The notes beneath the pieces are model-generated. The model did not search any database. It worked only from the letters and a program-made list of their open reading frames with translations, and was not told where the DNA came from. A DNA stretch of 64,000 bases. Origin: Daedaleopsis sinensis (taxonomy: Eukaryota > Basidiomycota > Agaricomycetes > Polyporales > Polyporaceae). Position 1 is the first letter of the stretch. Every line of letters starts with the position of its first letter. Positions 47,435 to 59,289 of this stretch are shown piece by piece. A program made the position numbers and the translations under genes. The stretch spans positions 1,550,001 to 1,614,000 of the forward strand of contig CM066307.1 in NCBI GenBank assembly GCA_033807695.1, given 5' to 3'.

Positions 47435-48764
47435 GCAGCAACAGCAGCAACAGCAGCCCTCGCTCTTTGGTCAGCCTGCTGGGCAGCAACAGGGTACCTC
47501 AAATATGTTTGGTCAACCCGCTGGACAGCAGCAGCAGAAATCGCTATTCGGGGGGTCTCTTCTCGGGAGCACGGCGCAGAACCAACCCACCCAAACAAAT
47601 ACATTCGGAGGGCTTGGGGCGAGCACGGCCCTCCAACCGCAGGCGACTCAGCCTTCGCTGTTCGGATCGACTGCTGGGTCACAAGCAGGAAGTTCTCTGT
47701 GGGGGAGGCCTGGGACACAACAACAGTGAGTGGTCCAAAGATATCTGACTTGTTCACTATAACTTGACCTCTGTTATGCAAGACAAACGTACGGATTACG
47801 CATATCTTGAGGTTTCTATCCACTCACGGGGCAATAGTGTTCAACAGGCTGGAGCGCCTGCGTTTACAAAGTCGACGAAATTCAACGATCTCCCTGATGA
47901 CGTGAAGAGGCTATTGGAGAACCTTGAGTGCGTCGGGCCCCCGCTTCCATGTGGCCAACAGTGCTGACGGTGGTTCACGAAGTTCTCATATTCAGGGCCG
48001 CGTTCAAATCTGCAATGACCTCAAGCAGCGCAAAGTCGGCGACGAGGCTTTGAAAGGCCAGGATGAGATTCGCACTGTCAGTAAGGTGAGTATCACTGGA
48101 ACCCTCTCCGCTCCGCCGTCACATACAATCTGACACGTCTCGATAGGAGCTGAACAGCGCGATCTCCGTGCTGAGATCCGACGTACAGCATACCAAGGAC
48201 CTGAAGCACAAGGTTGAGCAGACGGTCCAGGACACGATCGTGGCAACTCGGATTGTCGAAGGCTTCCGGAATCCACAGCAGAACGGACAATACCTCAAGA
48301 CACATGCGAACTTCCCCTTGGAATTCTTCAACCGCGTTACCGAACAAATGCGTGAGCGATTGATGTGGTACAAAACCACCATTGAAGTAGGCATCGAACG
48401 CACACGGCATTCGCACTGGGTCTAACATCCTCACCTGCATAGCATATAGAGCGAAAGCTGTCCTCGGCAGCGTCACAGTCACAGCGTACACCACAAGGTG
48501 CGGTAGTGACCTTTCTTCTAAAATTTCATGTACTTTATTGACGTCAACTTCGTTTCAGCGATCGTATCTACCCTGGAGGCCCAACACGCGACGTTCATGG
48601 CCCTTGCAACTAGAGCAGCAGCATTAGACGCGGAGTTACAGAAGCTGCGAACGTTGTACACGCAACTTTGGCGGTCGAGGACAGGAAGCATGCGCGATCC
48701 ATTCAACGAGCTCGACCGTGGTAATGATGTTGCGTTCGGGCTCGAGAACCTGAGCGCGAAATGA
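46995..48764 (+). CDS. NUP49: GLFG nucleoporin, Nup49/Nup58 type
   Basis: Component of the central transport channel of the nuclear pore, in the Nsp1/Nup62-Nup57/Nup54-Nup49/Nup58 coiled-coil complex. The first exon encodes MAFNTSGT and joins to PLFGGAKPAGQTGGSLFGQ. About ten FG repeats follow, many as SLFG or FGQPA. A poly-Gln run of about 20 residues lies at 47398-47457. The structured half starts AGAPAFTKSTKFNDLPDDVK, a hallmark of Nup49/Nup58. Coiled-coil exons follow: ELNSAISVLRSDVQHTKDL, FRNPQQNGQYLKTHANFPLE, RERLMWYKTTIEHIERKL and IVSTLEAQHATFMALATR. It ends AFGLENLSAK, about 440 residues. At least six exons; joins between 47726 and 48150 are less certain. Nup57/Nup54 is the main alternative. 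Confidence 0.82.
47398..47457 (+). repeat. CAG/CAA trinucleotide repeat (poly-Gln)
   Basis: Mixed CAG/CAA codons give about 20 consecutive Gln in the nucleoporin FG domain. Shorter CAG runs lie at 47180-47194 and 47338-47351. Confidence 0.9.
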
Positions 48765-51700
48765 GCTCTTCCGGGCGTCTCTTGTGTACACATCATGTTG
48801 ACTTTGTTTGCGATGTATAGGCTACTCCCTCTCATGCATGGCTGGGACATTACGCGAGACTGCCTGTGGAATGCCCAGGATGTGTGTGTCCTTCTCCGCG
48901 TGCAACACCGCGTCACGATTTTTCTGGGATTTAACCACAGGATTTCTGCTACGCCACGTGACTTTCCATCATCTAAGCACTCCTCACACCCTCCTCCTTG
49001 AAAACCTCTGACAGCCTGACAACTTCTTTGTATATGAATGGAGTCGCCTCGGTAGTCTCCTATGACCATGGCATGCGAAGCCGACGCACAACTTATCGTG
49101 AGAGGATCACTTTCGGGTTTTGACACGGCAGTAAGTGGTCAAATCTGCTCGTTGTTAAACGTCAAGTGATGATCCAAGCTTCTGTTTAGCCTCACAACGA
49201 ACAAAGGCGCATAGTGCTTCATGCGATAGACGGTCGGCACGAACCGGCCAATAGGCACTCAATGGGCATGCAATAGGGTATTTTTCGAGAAATCTGCACG
49301 CCTATAACCTCCCTATCGCCTGGTGCACCATTTGCTAGTGCACGGAGTGCCAGTGTCTCTCCCGGCAACAGCCCGCTGAATAATCGGTTGCGGCATCCGG
49401 TCAGTCTTATTCTTCCATCCTGCTTGATCTATACATGTGTACTACGAACGCTTTCAACGCTGTAGATTGCTCTCAGCTCCCAGCTTTCTTGCTCTCGGTA
49501 ACTGTGGTATTCTCTGACCGGCTTTTGACTACATTCAATCCTTTGTGAAGGTTCGGGCAACCTCGTCCCTGGTAATCGGCGTTTATTTGAAATACCGAGT
49601 CGAGTGAGTCGCCGTGCTTCGCTGCTTCCCTCAGTGATGTCATGTTGGACGATGTGGGCGCGGATGTACGAACCGCGAATCGGGGGGCGGACATTGCGAA
49701 AGGTATGTTCATGCTCTTCTAAGATAGATGGTCTCCGATGCTGACGTAGCGTGTATGGGCGCTTCGTGTACTGGTACAGCGGTGAGTCATAGACGAACTG
49801 CTTCTTCCCTCTAATACTGCAACTGACAAATTTACTCAGTTTGCGCTCATGAAGCACTTGCAGTACTGACATGGATACCGTTGCAGTTGAACTTCGGCGC
49901 AAGTGGCTTGGCGCATGATTGTCCCCGATCACCTGGCTGAGTCGGCCGAGGATTTCCATTGACCACACAGGTCTTCACTGGTACGGATCTCCAGTCATCC
50001 GGCCATATTCTGGACAGGGCTAATAGTCCAAGTCAAACAGCAACAGCACTACAAGGAGGGCTTTCCATCTCAATGAATCACCTCTGCGGACTGTCTGAAA
50101 CACCGGAGGTGAGTTACCGGACCGTCTCGCCGCCCACCGCCCATCCAGCTGCGCATGATCACCCGTCCGTGCTCGCTGTCCGCCACTGAGCCACTATTCC
50201 TAATGTGTGCAGTTGTATGCCATTGTGGGCGTACTTGTGTGCGATGCAGTACCACACGCGACGAGACCGTTTCGAGCAGCACGTACCTGTGCCGGCGCGG
50301 CCACGTCTCTAAGGCCTAGGACATGTCGCGACTGCGCCCTTTCCCCGCTCGCGGCAGCCTGCCGCGAGCTGGGCTAAGGGCCGGGTGCACAGTATCGTTC
50401 TAATTACAGCCGCGACCGCGAACAGGCTGGCTGATGCCCTTCTGGTACATAGGACTGCCACAGTCCGAATATGACCTCCGCGCTCATCGGGGTTGTGTTC
50501 GATTGTGGTTTCGGACCTTGATCTACCGGTGTACCATCGCCCGCGCAACGTCCCGACTCTGTTTACCCACTGCCCCGCATTGGACTTATTCGGACCAGAT
50601 GGATGTAATGTGGAACTGGACATCATCATACGGTTTGTCCCGGACCTACGACACTCTCCTACGACGAGATCGAGGAGACGCGCACCCGCAGGTGGATGGT
50701 GGTAACCTGATGGCAGACAGCTCTCCTCAGGATTCCTTTGCGCTAGCTACATGGGGTAGGTGAAGTGTCGCACGACAGGTTACCTTAGACGTTTCGCTGA
50801 CTGACTGCACATTTCCGACGTAGCCGAGCTGCTCCGACAGGCTCATGCCGATTGACCGCAATCTGACAGATGCATCCACCGCTGGACGACATGATCCATC
50901 TGTCTTGTTCAGTAGACGGGATGACCGAGTTGAGGTGCAAATCATTGCCCAATCGGGTGGGACAGAGTACACCGGTCACTGCCGTAGCTCACCTCCTTCC
51001 CCGCAGCACCTTGCTCCGGGCCTGCCTCGCCCTCAGCATCCCGTTCTCAAGAACGTTGACTCTGTGCGAGCCCAACGGGATAACCATGTCCACGTGGGGC
51101 AAGACGCAGCGCACTAGTAGCCCCAGTCGGATCTATACGGCACCTGCGGCACACTAATTCCTTGCCCCAGCGAGCAGCATATTCAACTGCCTGCCGGCAG
51201 TCTTCACACGTCCATTGATTCCGGGACCGGGGCTTGCTGGAGACTAGGGACTTGGTCAGCGTGACACAGCATCCGCAACTGTCCGACGCGACCACCTCCG
51301 TCCTGGATTTGGTCGCAGTCCGCAGGCCGCCAGAGGACGACCGTCACGCCGTGCGGATACGGAGCCCTGAGCCGACGCGATCGGGCAGCGGGCACATGTA
51401 CACAATGCTGACGGATGCCCCGTTGGCGTAAATATCTATCCAGAGATGCTTCAGCGACAGGTCGCCGCACCGCGACGTGCGAACCCCGTCCGTTTGGGGG
51501 CCCATCGGCACGTCCGTACAATCGCGCGAACTCCCTTGAGATCCGAAATCCGATGGCTTGCGATGCCAATATTACAGTAATGTGCACTAGTCCAAAGCTT
51601 AAGTTGATGCTGCCAGTGGGCGGGTGCGGGCGACGGGCGTTGACACCGTTTGGGAGTTGTTAAAACTTAGCACGACCGATCGATCTATGCGCACCGATCA

Positions 51701-52595
51701 CGAACGCAACCACTCGCGCTCGCGCGGTCCACGTCATCCTCCCGCGTCACTCCTCCTCCTGTCGGGCGCGGCCCTCCCGCGACCCTCTTATAGGGAATGA
51801 TGGTGGTGGGACAGAAGTGCCTCAGATGCCTCCCGGGAGCCGCTATGACGCATTCGGCGATCTAGTAAGTATCTGGCAGACTCCGGATGCCGACCCCTCG
51901 GTCACGTCTGGATTCTGGACCGTGGACGGTGAGCCTCGTGTCGGGGTTGCAACTTGCGAACGGCGGGCTGCGGCGGCACGCGGAGCATAGCCCAGTTCGA
52001 CCCTCGCAGATTCGACCGAGGGTACCAAGGTCCAACGGGATCTTACCTGCTCGTCCCGGCAAAGTCGTCGTGGCTTCTCGCCTGGCGTTCGTGCCTGTAA
52101 CATGCGTCCGGCGAGGTCCGGCGGTGCAAAACGCCTAATTCTTATGTACTTTGTACCTCGGTCCTTGCCTCTAGTAGCCCTTCCGATCTGCGACGTTCCC
52201 GCGTCCACAAAGCATACATCGGACGCTGAAAGACGGTACGATTGCCAGTGAGAGGTCAAGGCAAGTATCAGTTGTGTGTGAGACTAAGATTGACATTACT
52301 CTGCTCGTCCCAGTGGCCCAAAGCGCCTAAACGGTAGTAGGTGATGGCGGCAGCGAGTCAGTGACAGACCTGAATATTGAATATTGGATGGTTGCGCGAA
52401 CAGCGCAGGGTACGTAGCAACTTGGTGGCGTCATCGTCGGCTGAGGCAACGGGGACGTTGGTGCTCGTATCAGAGGCTAGAGCCCAATTTTAGTAGCATC
52501 AGGTCGCCGCCGTGGTCGACCCTACTTATTTTTGCGCAGTTGTTCTGGCCAGCCCAGACCGTCGACGCGAAACGAGTCCGAAGACTTTTCGCAAC

Positions 52596-52606
52596 TTGAA
52601 GCTTGA
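52596..52606 (-). repeat. Dispersed 11-mer TTCAAGCTTCA, copy 3
   Basis: An exact copy (TGAAGCTTGAA on plus) within the longer GCAACTTGAAGCTTGAAGGC, in gene-free DNA. Confidence 0.65.
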
Positions 52607-54382
52607 AGGCCGCCGGCGAGTAAGTACGAGCTGGTGAGACCCGTAGTCAATAAGTGATCTAGTCTGAAGTATTCATCAAGTTCGTGTGTCGCGGCGACGT
52701 GGTGACTTATGTCGACTTGGACTCTACTTTGAACTAGAAACCACCCGTGTTATTATCTCTGTAGATTCTGCGATGATGTGATATACTTACAAAGAGTACG
52801 AGAGCTGGAGTATGCTTAGTCTGACGTGAAACGGCTCGGTTAGTTGAACGGAGGAACGAAGGTTCGCCAGAATTTGTCGATGCGGTAAGCGGTCGAGCCA
52901 CGTGTCGAAGGGCCTCGCGTGGTAAACACCTTTTTGCGACTACCGAGCAACCGTCTTATTCGAGGAGAGACACCTCGTCCTGTATTCCTGACTTGCTACA
53001 ACCCGGACTCGATAGTGCGGCGCATTAGCAAGTGCAAGGGATAAATTCGAGCCTGCAGAGAGCGTATCAAGGGCTCCCGCGAGAGCCACGGGCAGAGGGG
53101 GGCCCTCTGGCGAGTACTGCATGTCCATCAGACTCCATCTCATCATGTCTCCAATCTCAATCTCGAGCCAAAAATCCAAACTTTCCCTCTTACGGCCCAC
53201 CCTTGCCTCCGTCCTGTTTCAGCCCCCGGACCGCGGCCGGCCAGAGGTCTCCAGAGGTCCGAGCATCAACTTGGACTCCCCCGGCCGTCGCCAAATGTAC
53301 ACGTCTTGGTCCCTTGGAAGTGGGAGCGTCCGACGAAGCGGCGCCAGCGACCGAGGCGGTCGCTGGCGGTCGGCGGATTTACCTGGCAATGGGCATCCAG
53401 CTGTGGCATCCACTATTGTGCGCATCTTCCTGCACGACCTATATCCGTCGCTTACACCGTGCTCCCTGAACCGCTTCAAAGTTCACAATCCGCGCTCTAG
53501 CGACTCGCGCTCACGCGTGCTTGGCTCGCAGTGCCCATCGCTCGTCCCTGGCCCGTCCCATGACGGAGTCAGGGTGACCGTTCAGCATCGATGATGCATG
53601 ACGTGTGGACGCACCGCACTTGGTACAAGCCGCGCTCCGTCCGGGTCGAAACTACTGTCTGGCCACGGGTGGCCACGGGTGTGAGAGTGGGCATAGCGTG
53701 CCAGGCCACTTGTTCGACTAGTTGCGACAGACAGGGACACAGGCCCTCACAGCACGAGCTCAGACACGGCTGAGAACAGTGCGTGATGCGCGCAGCGTCA
53801 GCCTGCTGCGTTTGTCATGGTGTCCTCGCACAGCGGCACTGTCTTTCTGTGAACAGCGAGGTCCGACAGCCTTGAGGCGACCGGTTTCCGTCAGCAGCAC
53901 GAGACGCCAAGCGCGGGACTGCGGTGACTCGAGTTTGAGTGCCCTGTCGACCGTCTATCGTCGCGACCTGGCTGGACTCTGGCCCATGGATGCGGCGGGC
54001 GCGCACAGTCGACGTCGTGCGTGCGCACGGCGACGACCGTGACGACCGTTTGTGCCCCGAATCTGCGGGTGCTGGCTACTTAGTTGGGGGTGCGGGGGTG
54101 GCCCAGTGTGGGCATGGGCGGGTTGTGTCTAGTCGCAATGAGGCGCTGGCGGATTCCATGGTGCTGAAACGCGGGGCCGTGGTGCCGTCGTTCGTCCCAG
54201 CCCAGAATAATGTGGTACGCGGTGAGCACGGCGCGCGGGCGAGCGTCGGCCGGGACCCTGAGCGTACGCCTATTACATTGCCCGATCGCGATCCGCTGTT
54301 TGGCTCAGGCTGTAGCTAGCGCGCCTGAGCTGCTAAAGCTAAAGCGAATAATTGGCTTGATGATGACGACCTCGCGGTTGGA

Positions 54383-54388
54383 TATAAA
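54383..54388 (+). promoter_or_regulatory. Possible TATA box of Zn2Cys6 gene
   Basis: TATAAA lies about 182-187 bp upstream of the ATG at 54570, which is rather far, so the leader would be long. Confidence 0.4.
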
Positions 54389-54569
54389 GCAGCAGGCCAC
54401 GACCCACTTCGCCCACCACCGCAACCACCTTTCGTACGTCCTCCCCGGCCCAGCCCGACCAAAGCTCTTCGACTCTTTCAGCGGCTTGAGGCCTTAATTC
54501 TTCTTCTCTCGTCCTCATCCTCCTACTCTACTCAAGCCCCCAGCTGTCCGCGCCACCCTACACCTACAC

Positions 54570-54905
54570 ATGGACCCCAGGGTACGCGCTCTGTTCCGCG
54601 CTGATCGCGTCTCGCGCGAGCTGACGTACGTGTCTAGCAGTACCAGCAGCACAACGCGACCCACGCGGACGACTCGGACAACGAGGGCTACACCCCGCGC
54701 ACGCCGCGTCGCACCCCGATGGCCTGCACGTTCTGTCGCGGTACGTCACTCTTCTCCCGCGTCCGCGCGCGATGCGACGTGCTACGAAACGCGTGCTGAC
54801 GGTGCTCCCACGCTCCTCCCAGGGCGCAAACTCAAGTGCGACGGACGTCCGATCTGCGCCAACTGCAATCGGAGAGGGCTCGCGTGCGCGTACGTGCCTG
54901 TGTGA
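54570..54905 (+). CDS. Short Zn2Cys6 DNA-binding protein
   Basis: Fungal-specific binuclear zinc cluster protein, presumably a nuclear transcription regulator. Exons 54570-54581, 54641-54740 and 54823 onward join in frame. They give MDPRYQQHNATHADDSDNEG, a basic stretch YTPRTPRRTPMA, and the cluster C-T-F-C-R-G-R-K-L-K-C-D-G-R-P-I-C-A-N-C followed by NRRGLACAYVPV. The six Cys spacing (C-x2-C-x6-C-x5-C-x2-C-x6-C) is canonical. Reading on meets TGA at 54903, giving a 64-residue protein with no activation domain. However, a strong donor GTGAGT begins at 54902, so further exons are likely and the listed end may be too early. A downstream exon CCCGCCACACGCAG (about 54944-54957) is possible; the remainder was not resolved. 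Confidence 0.75.
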   Translation: MDPRVRALFRADRVSRELTYVSSSTSSTTRPTRTTRTTRATPRARRVAPRWPARSVAVRHSSPASARDATCYETRADGAPTLLPGRKLKCDGRPICANCNRRGLACAYVPV

Positions 54906-56361
54906 GTTCATATGTCCCCCCCGTCGCGCTCTGTGCCCGCAGCCCGCCACACGCAGGTGCTAATCACGGCCCTCTCCCTTGCATTTGTTTACCCAGCGCG
55001 GCCCAGCGGTGAGCGTCCCTCGCGGCCTGCGCGCGCGTATCCGGGGCGCTTCGACGCGACTCGAAAACACACCTGCCGCGCCCCGCTCCAGTCGCACCTC
55101 TTCCCCGGCGCGCGCGCTGCTCTGATTTCGCGCTGCGCTCGCTCGGCGATTCTCACTTCCCAGCCACCCCGAACCCCGCCCGCCCCTGCGCGCTCCACAG
55201 ATCTTTCCTCTCAAGCTTCTCTCGCCGACACGCCATCTCGCCGTCCCACACTAGCCGCATCCGTACCTCTATCGCTCGCTCGCCCACTGTCTTATCTGTG
55301 CATTTGTTGTTCTCCTCCTTTCGTTCTGCTCTCGCTATAGCCTGCACTCTATTCTTTTGGATACGGATCCGACTGCCGCGCCCCCGCGCTCCCACAGCGC
55401 GCGCGCGCCCTGTAGCTGTAGTTTATTAGATCAGCATACACGCCCTTCCGCGTTAATTCTCCCCCACACTTCCGATGTTCTCTCCTCGTACTCTGGACCT
55501 TACTACCATACATCCTGTATAGTAACGCAGCGCGTATAATCCCTTACTTACTACTTGCTTCCCTTAGTATAGATAGCCTCTACATATATTTCTTATCGAT
55601 CCTCGAGCTTAAGCTAAAGCACCGTCTTGGCCCCGAGGGTTCCCGTCTGAGCCGCAGTCACTTCGAGGCTTGAGCGGCGCACCAAGCTCGCCCGGCACCA
55701 TCGGGAATTGCGTAGCGTCGAACGTAGAGTGTGTCGGACGGACCACAGAGTAAAGTTCCAGTTCCGCCGCGGCTTGGGTGACTTCCCCTGCGCACGCCCG
55801 CTCCTCCTGATCATAATATGTCCAAAATAACATACAGCACTCACGACGACGCGTGCGGGAGCGGCCCACCCCTACACTCCCCGATAGAGATACAATCATA
55901 CAGTAACACCATCTGATACACGCCGCAGACCCAGCACGCGTACGCCGCACACTGTACACAGCACCCCACACACTTGCCACACACAACCGCGGATCCAGTA
56001 GTCCAGGCCCCAGAATACCCCCACCCCACCGTTACTACGCTGACGCTTCCGCGAGGCCGCGTCCCGTATCGAGTGAGTGTGTCGTCTTCAGGCAAACCCA
56101 TGATGGTGCAGGAACCTGTCCGTACACCCGATCAGCCTCCGCACACCTCCGCACACCCTCTCGGCCTGCTCTTGTTTCACCCCCAAGCACTGCACCGCAT
56201 CCTGCATCCCCACTCTGCTCTGCATCCCCGCTCTGCGTCCAACTTCAAAGTTCGCTGCGTGCGCCGCAGGTGAAGGGACCCGCAGAGCCTGCCCAGCTCG
56301 CGCAGAGCGCGGCGCATGCGCAGATAGCAGATAGCAGGAGCGAGGTGCGGGGAGCACATCC
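54906..56361. other. Region after the Zn2Cys6 gene, content uncertain
   Basis: The left half is C/T-rich and may hold 3' exons or UTR of the Zn2Cys6 gene. On the minus strand, 55617-55830 is open and protein-like (AELELYSVVRPTHSTFDATQ), but I could not join it in frame to the arrestin-like gene. No other gene is recognised. Confidence 0.4.
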
Positions 56362-58561
56362 TCATACAACTCGGGGCGGGCACGGCGGCACGCACCTCTG
56401 GTTCCCGTTCTCGAGGTAGCCCATCGTCGTCATGTAGTTCCCCTTGCTCGGCTCGACGTACCCGGGCGGCGTGTACGACTTGGGCACGACGCCCGCCGCG
56501 TTCACGGACACGATCGCGACCGGCTCGAGCACGAGCGGCTGCTTCGAGGCCGAGGCCGTGGCCGGGGTGAACCCTGGCGCCTGGAACTGCGACAACGCCA
56601 GGAAGTACTGCAAGGGCCCGTGTGCGGTGTGCGGTAGTATGTATGTCGTCGATGGGGTATTGGCGGGCGTCGGGCGGGCCGCGGTGATACACGAGCCGTC
56701 GAATGGACCGCATTGTATAAGATTGTATAGCATGCAGTGGATGTCGCGAGCGACGGCCGGGGCCCCGAGCCACAGACCCGGTCGGAGGTTTGGGGTGCGT
56801 GTGCGCAGACCGTGAGGGTTGCGGCGGCGGCGACAAAATCGAGATGACAACGTGCGCGCAGGTGTGAAATCACCCCCAGGAGATATGGCAGGGCGAAGCG
56901 ATGCGTGACGTGCAAAATGTATCAGCCACACGTTCAATCGTTATGACTTTACGAGAGCAATAGAGAGCGGGCTGTGCGGGCCCGCGGCTGGACGTCGCGA
57001 AACCCGGGACGCACGCACGGGAGGAGCGGGACGGGGTTGTGCTTCTAAATGGCGGGGAGCTAGAGCTAGATGGGCGACTCACCCGGACGGAAAAGCGCGG
57101 GAAGACGAAGCTGGGCTTGAGCGACTTCTTCACCTCGAGCTCGCCCTGGAGGACGCGCGTGCCCTGCTCGGGCGCGCCCTCGGCGGCGGGCCAGAAGAAC
57201 GCGGTGCCAGCGTTGTCCGCGAAGGAGTTGTTGCTGCGGCCGCGATCGCCGTCTTCCGCGGTCGCGTGTGAGCCGACGAGGCGCATGCGGGCCAAGCTGA
57301 GGCGAATCGCCGAGGGCGTCGACAGCAGGTCGAGAGCCTGCTCATCGCCGCACTTGAGGGTCAAGCTGATCGGTATAGGGCTGCCAAGGGCATACATGAG
57401 CTGTGTTATGTGAGCAGTGAACGGTTTCGTGTCAGAGAGAGCACTGAAGAAGATGGTGTGACGACAATGCTTACGGGAGTAGCGAGTGCAAGCTACGCAT
57501 GTCATGATCGGCAACATGAGCATGAAACGGGTATAAGAGAGAGGATGACGTACGGTGCATTCCACCTCAACTTGGCGAGTATCGAAGATGGTACCTGCTA
57601 ACTTCACCGGTGGCAACACTTTCCAACCTTCGGGGTCTCCCAGCGGACCAACAAGAGCACTGTCTTCGGCGTATGCTAGCTGGCGTAAAGCCGAAGGAGC
57701 TGTGGCGCGAGTGATCGGTAAGTATGCGAAGGGTGTCGTCAACCTGACGACCAAGCGTTGTTAGCGGCGGCCGTACAGAAGAATGTTTGTAGGCCCACGT
57801 ACGTATGATTGACCCTGAAGGAGCTTCTCTTCACGGTCACAACCAGCCTGTAGTCGATGTAGGCTGGGCTCGCTCTCTCGGAGAAGCTCGGAGGAAGCGC
57901 ATAGGTTTGCGACTTCTTTCCTCCCTCGGATATGGTGGTTTCGGGAGGAAGTGTCGCCGAAAATGGCCAAGACTGTTTCCCGGACGGCTTGGTGGGCGAT
58001 ATCTTCGCGTTCCATAGCTCATTGATGATGTCAAGAAACCTGATCTCTTCTTGTCCGACCGAAGTCACACTACCTTGAACCTATAGAACACCTTGTAGGT
58101 GAGTACAATAATGCTGATGATGTCATGTGAAGCCAACATATGCATAACATCGTTGCACTCGGGATACAGTGCGCAAAACGATACTGAACAGGCGGAGAAG
58201 GTTTTAACCAGTAAAACTAGTATCGTCAACGATTGTGTGAAGATGTTGCTTGTGCAACCTCCACGAGACCTGATAGTCAAGCACCAGATAGACTCACTGA
58301 TATGGTAACCGCCTTAACCCCCTCCGCTTTGGAGAAATCGACCTCGACGGTGCCAGTTATGGTGTCACGGTCGAAGAAGAGGGGCATCTGTTTGGCCCCA
58401 TTCGATCGATTCTTGACCTTGAGCCATATCCACGAGCGCCCTTTACTGTCCTCGAGTGTGTACGTCTGCTCCGCGAACTCCTCCTGAGAACGCAGGGTGT
58501 AGCCTGGGAGCTCCGAGTCTGCTTCGCTCTCCGGCGGGGGTGATGGATGATGATCGTCCAT
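56362..58561 (-). CDS. Arrestin-like N-terminal-domain protein
   Basis: Member of the fungal arrestin-related group, which often act as adaptors linking plasma-membrane transporters to ubiquitin ligases. The chosen start MDDHHPSPPPESEADSELPG precedes YTLRSQEEFAEQTYTLEDSK and WIWLKVKNRSNGAKQMPLFF. DTITGTVEVDFSKAEGVKAV follows, the beta-sandwich region. Later exons contain FLDIINELWNAKISPTKP, WPFSATLPPETT, AYIDYRLVVTVKRS, ALGSPIPISLTLKCGDEQAL and FSVR. The last part reads KSYTPPGYVEPSKGNYMTTM and GYLENGNQR. An intron of about 470 bp (about 56614-57080) is longer than its neighbours. The C-terminal end is uncertain: a donor-like GTGCGT follows GNQR, so the real stop may lie downstream. No PPxY ubiquitin-ligase motif was noticed. 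Confidence 0.75.
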
Positions 58562-59289
58562 GGACGGAGTCTCTGCAGCACGAGAAGAGAAGGAGAACAG
58601 GGGCGTGTGGGGGACACGCAGAGAAGGAGAGACGGAGAGTTTTTCAAGTGCGACCAAGAGGGCGGCAGTCTTGACGGTTCAGGCACCGAGAAACTCTTCA
58701 ACCCGACATGGGTGAGAGTCGATGGGAGAGATAGCGAGCAAGGTAAGGTTGCTTGCGGTCCACGCTATCAGAGTATGTGCATGTGTGTCGTACAGGATCC
58801 AGCTGCCCTGAGAACATGTGGCACACACCGATGAGCTCGAGTGGTCTTCAAGCTTCAGCGCTGCACACTATCTAGTAGTCGGGGCAATGGCTGTTGGTTT
58901 CGTACATCTCTGAGGCAGCACTGTCGGGAAAATGCCAGAGTGTTCTAAGAGTCGCAAGAGGAAAGAGAATATTGTGCGTCAGGACAAGCAGTGATAGTGG
59001 CAATGAGCGAAGCGCTCGCCTTGCAGTATTTCGTGACGTAGACCTGAGCGGTTGGTGGATATCTCACCGTACCATCACGACCAGCCTGAGCCTCAGTCAA
59101 GATAGAAATCAGTTATAGTGCTTACGAGTCAAATCTATAGATATGCAGTCGACCGCGCAATATGGATAGTGCTACATTGACAACAGATGCTTGTGTACAG
59201 TACAGATACAAAACATATACGAATATGAAGGCAGGAGAAGTGAAGTAACTACATATAAGTACGAAGAATGCGAACGGACAGCAACGAAA
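58562..59289. other. Intergenic stretch, arrestin-like 5' side
   Basis: Holds the promoter of the arrestin-like gene and the 3' UTR of the next minus-strand gene. No gene is recognised. Confidence 0.5.
58847..58857 (+). repeat. Dispersed 11-mer TTCAAGCTTCA, copy 4
   Basis: An exact copy about 290 bp upstream of the arrestin-like start codon, extended to TTCAAGCTTCAGC as in the permease intron copy. Confidence 0.7.

Larger units (their letters stand above)
48765..54569. other. 5.8 kb gap upstream of the Zn2Cys6 gene
   Basis: No gene confidently recognised. Protein-like fragments occur: minus strand about 51440-51560 (LKHLWIDIYANGASVSIVYM, stop after RIRTA), plus strand about 50490-50700 (NVELDIIIRFVPDLRHSP), and minus strand 49473-49712. 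None has a start, good splice chain or known domain; they may be remnants of decayed genes. GGCCACGGGT is duplicated at 53661-53680. One copy of the dispersed 11-mer lies at 52596-52606. Confidence 0.45.

Noticed and set aside
48518..49126. 202-codon minus-strand frame
   Set aside because: It is largely antisense to the last nucleoporin exon and shows no domain.
49429..49968. 179-codon minus-strand frame
   Set aside because: Composition is unremarkable, but no homology, conserved motif or promoter is evident; kept only as part of the gap note.
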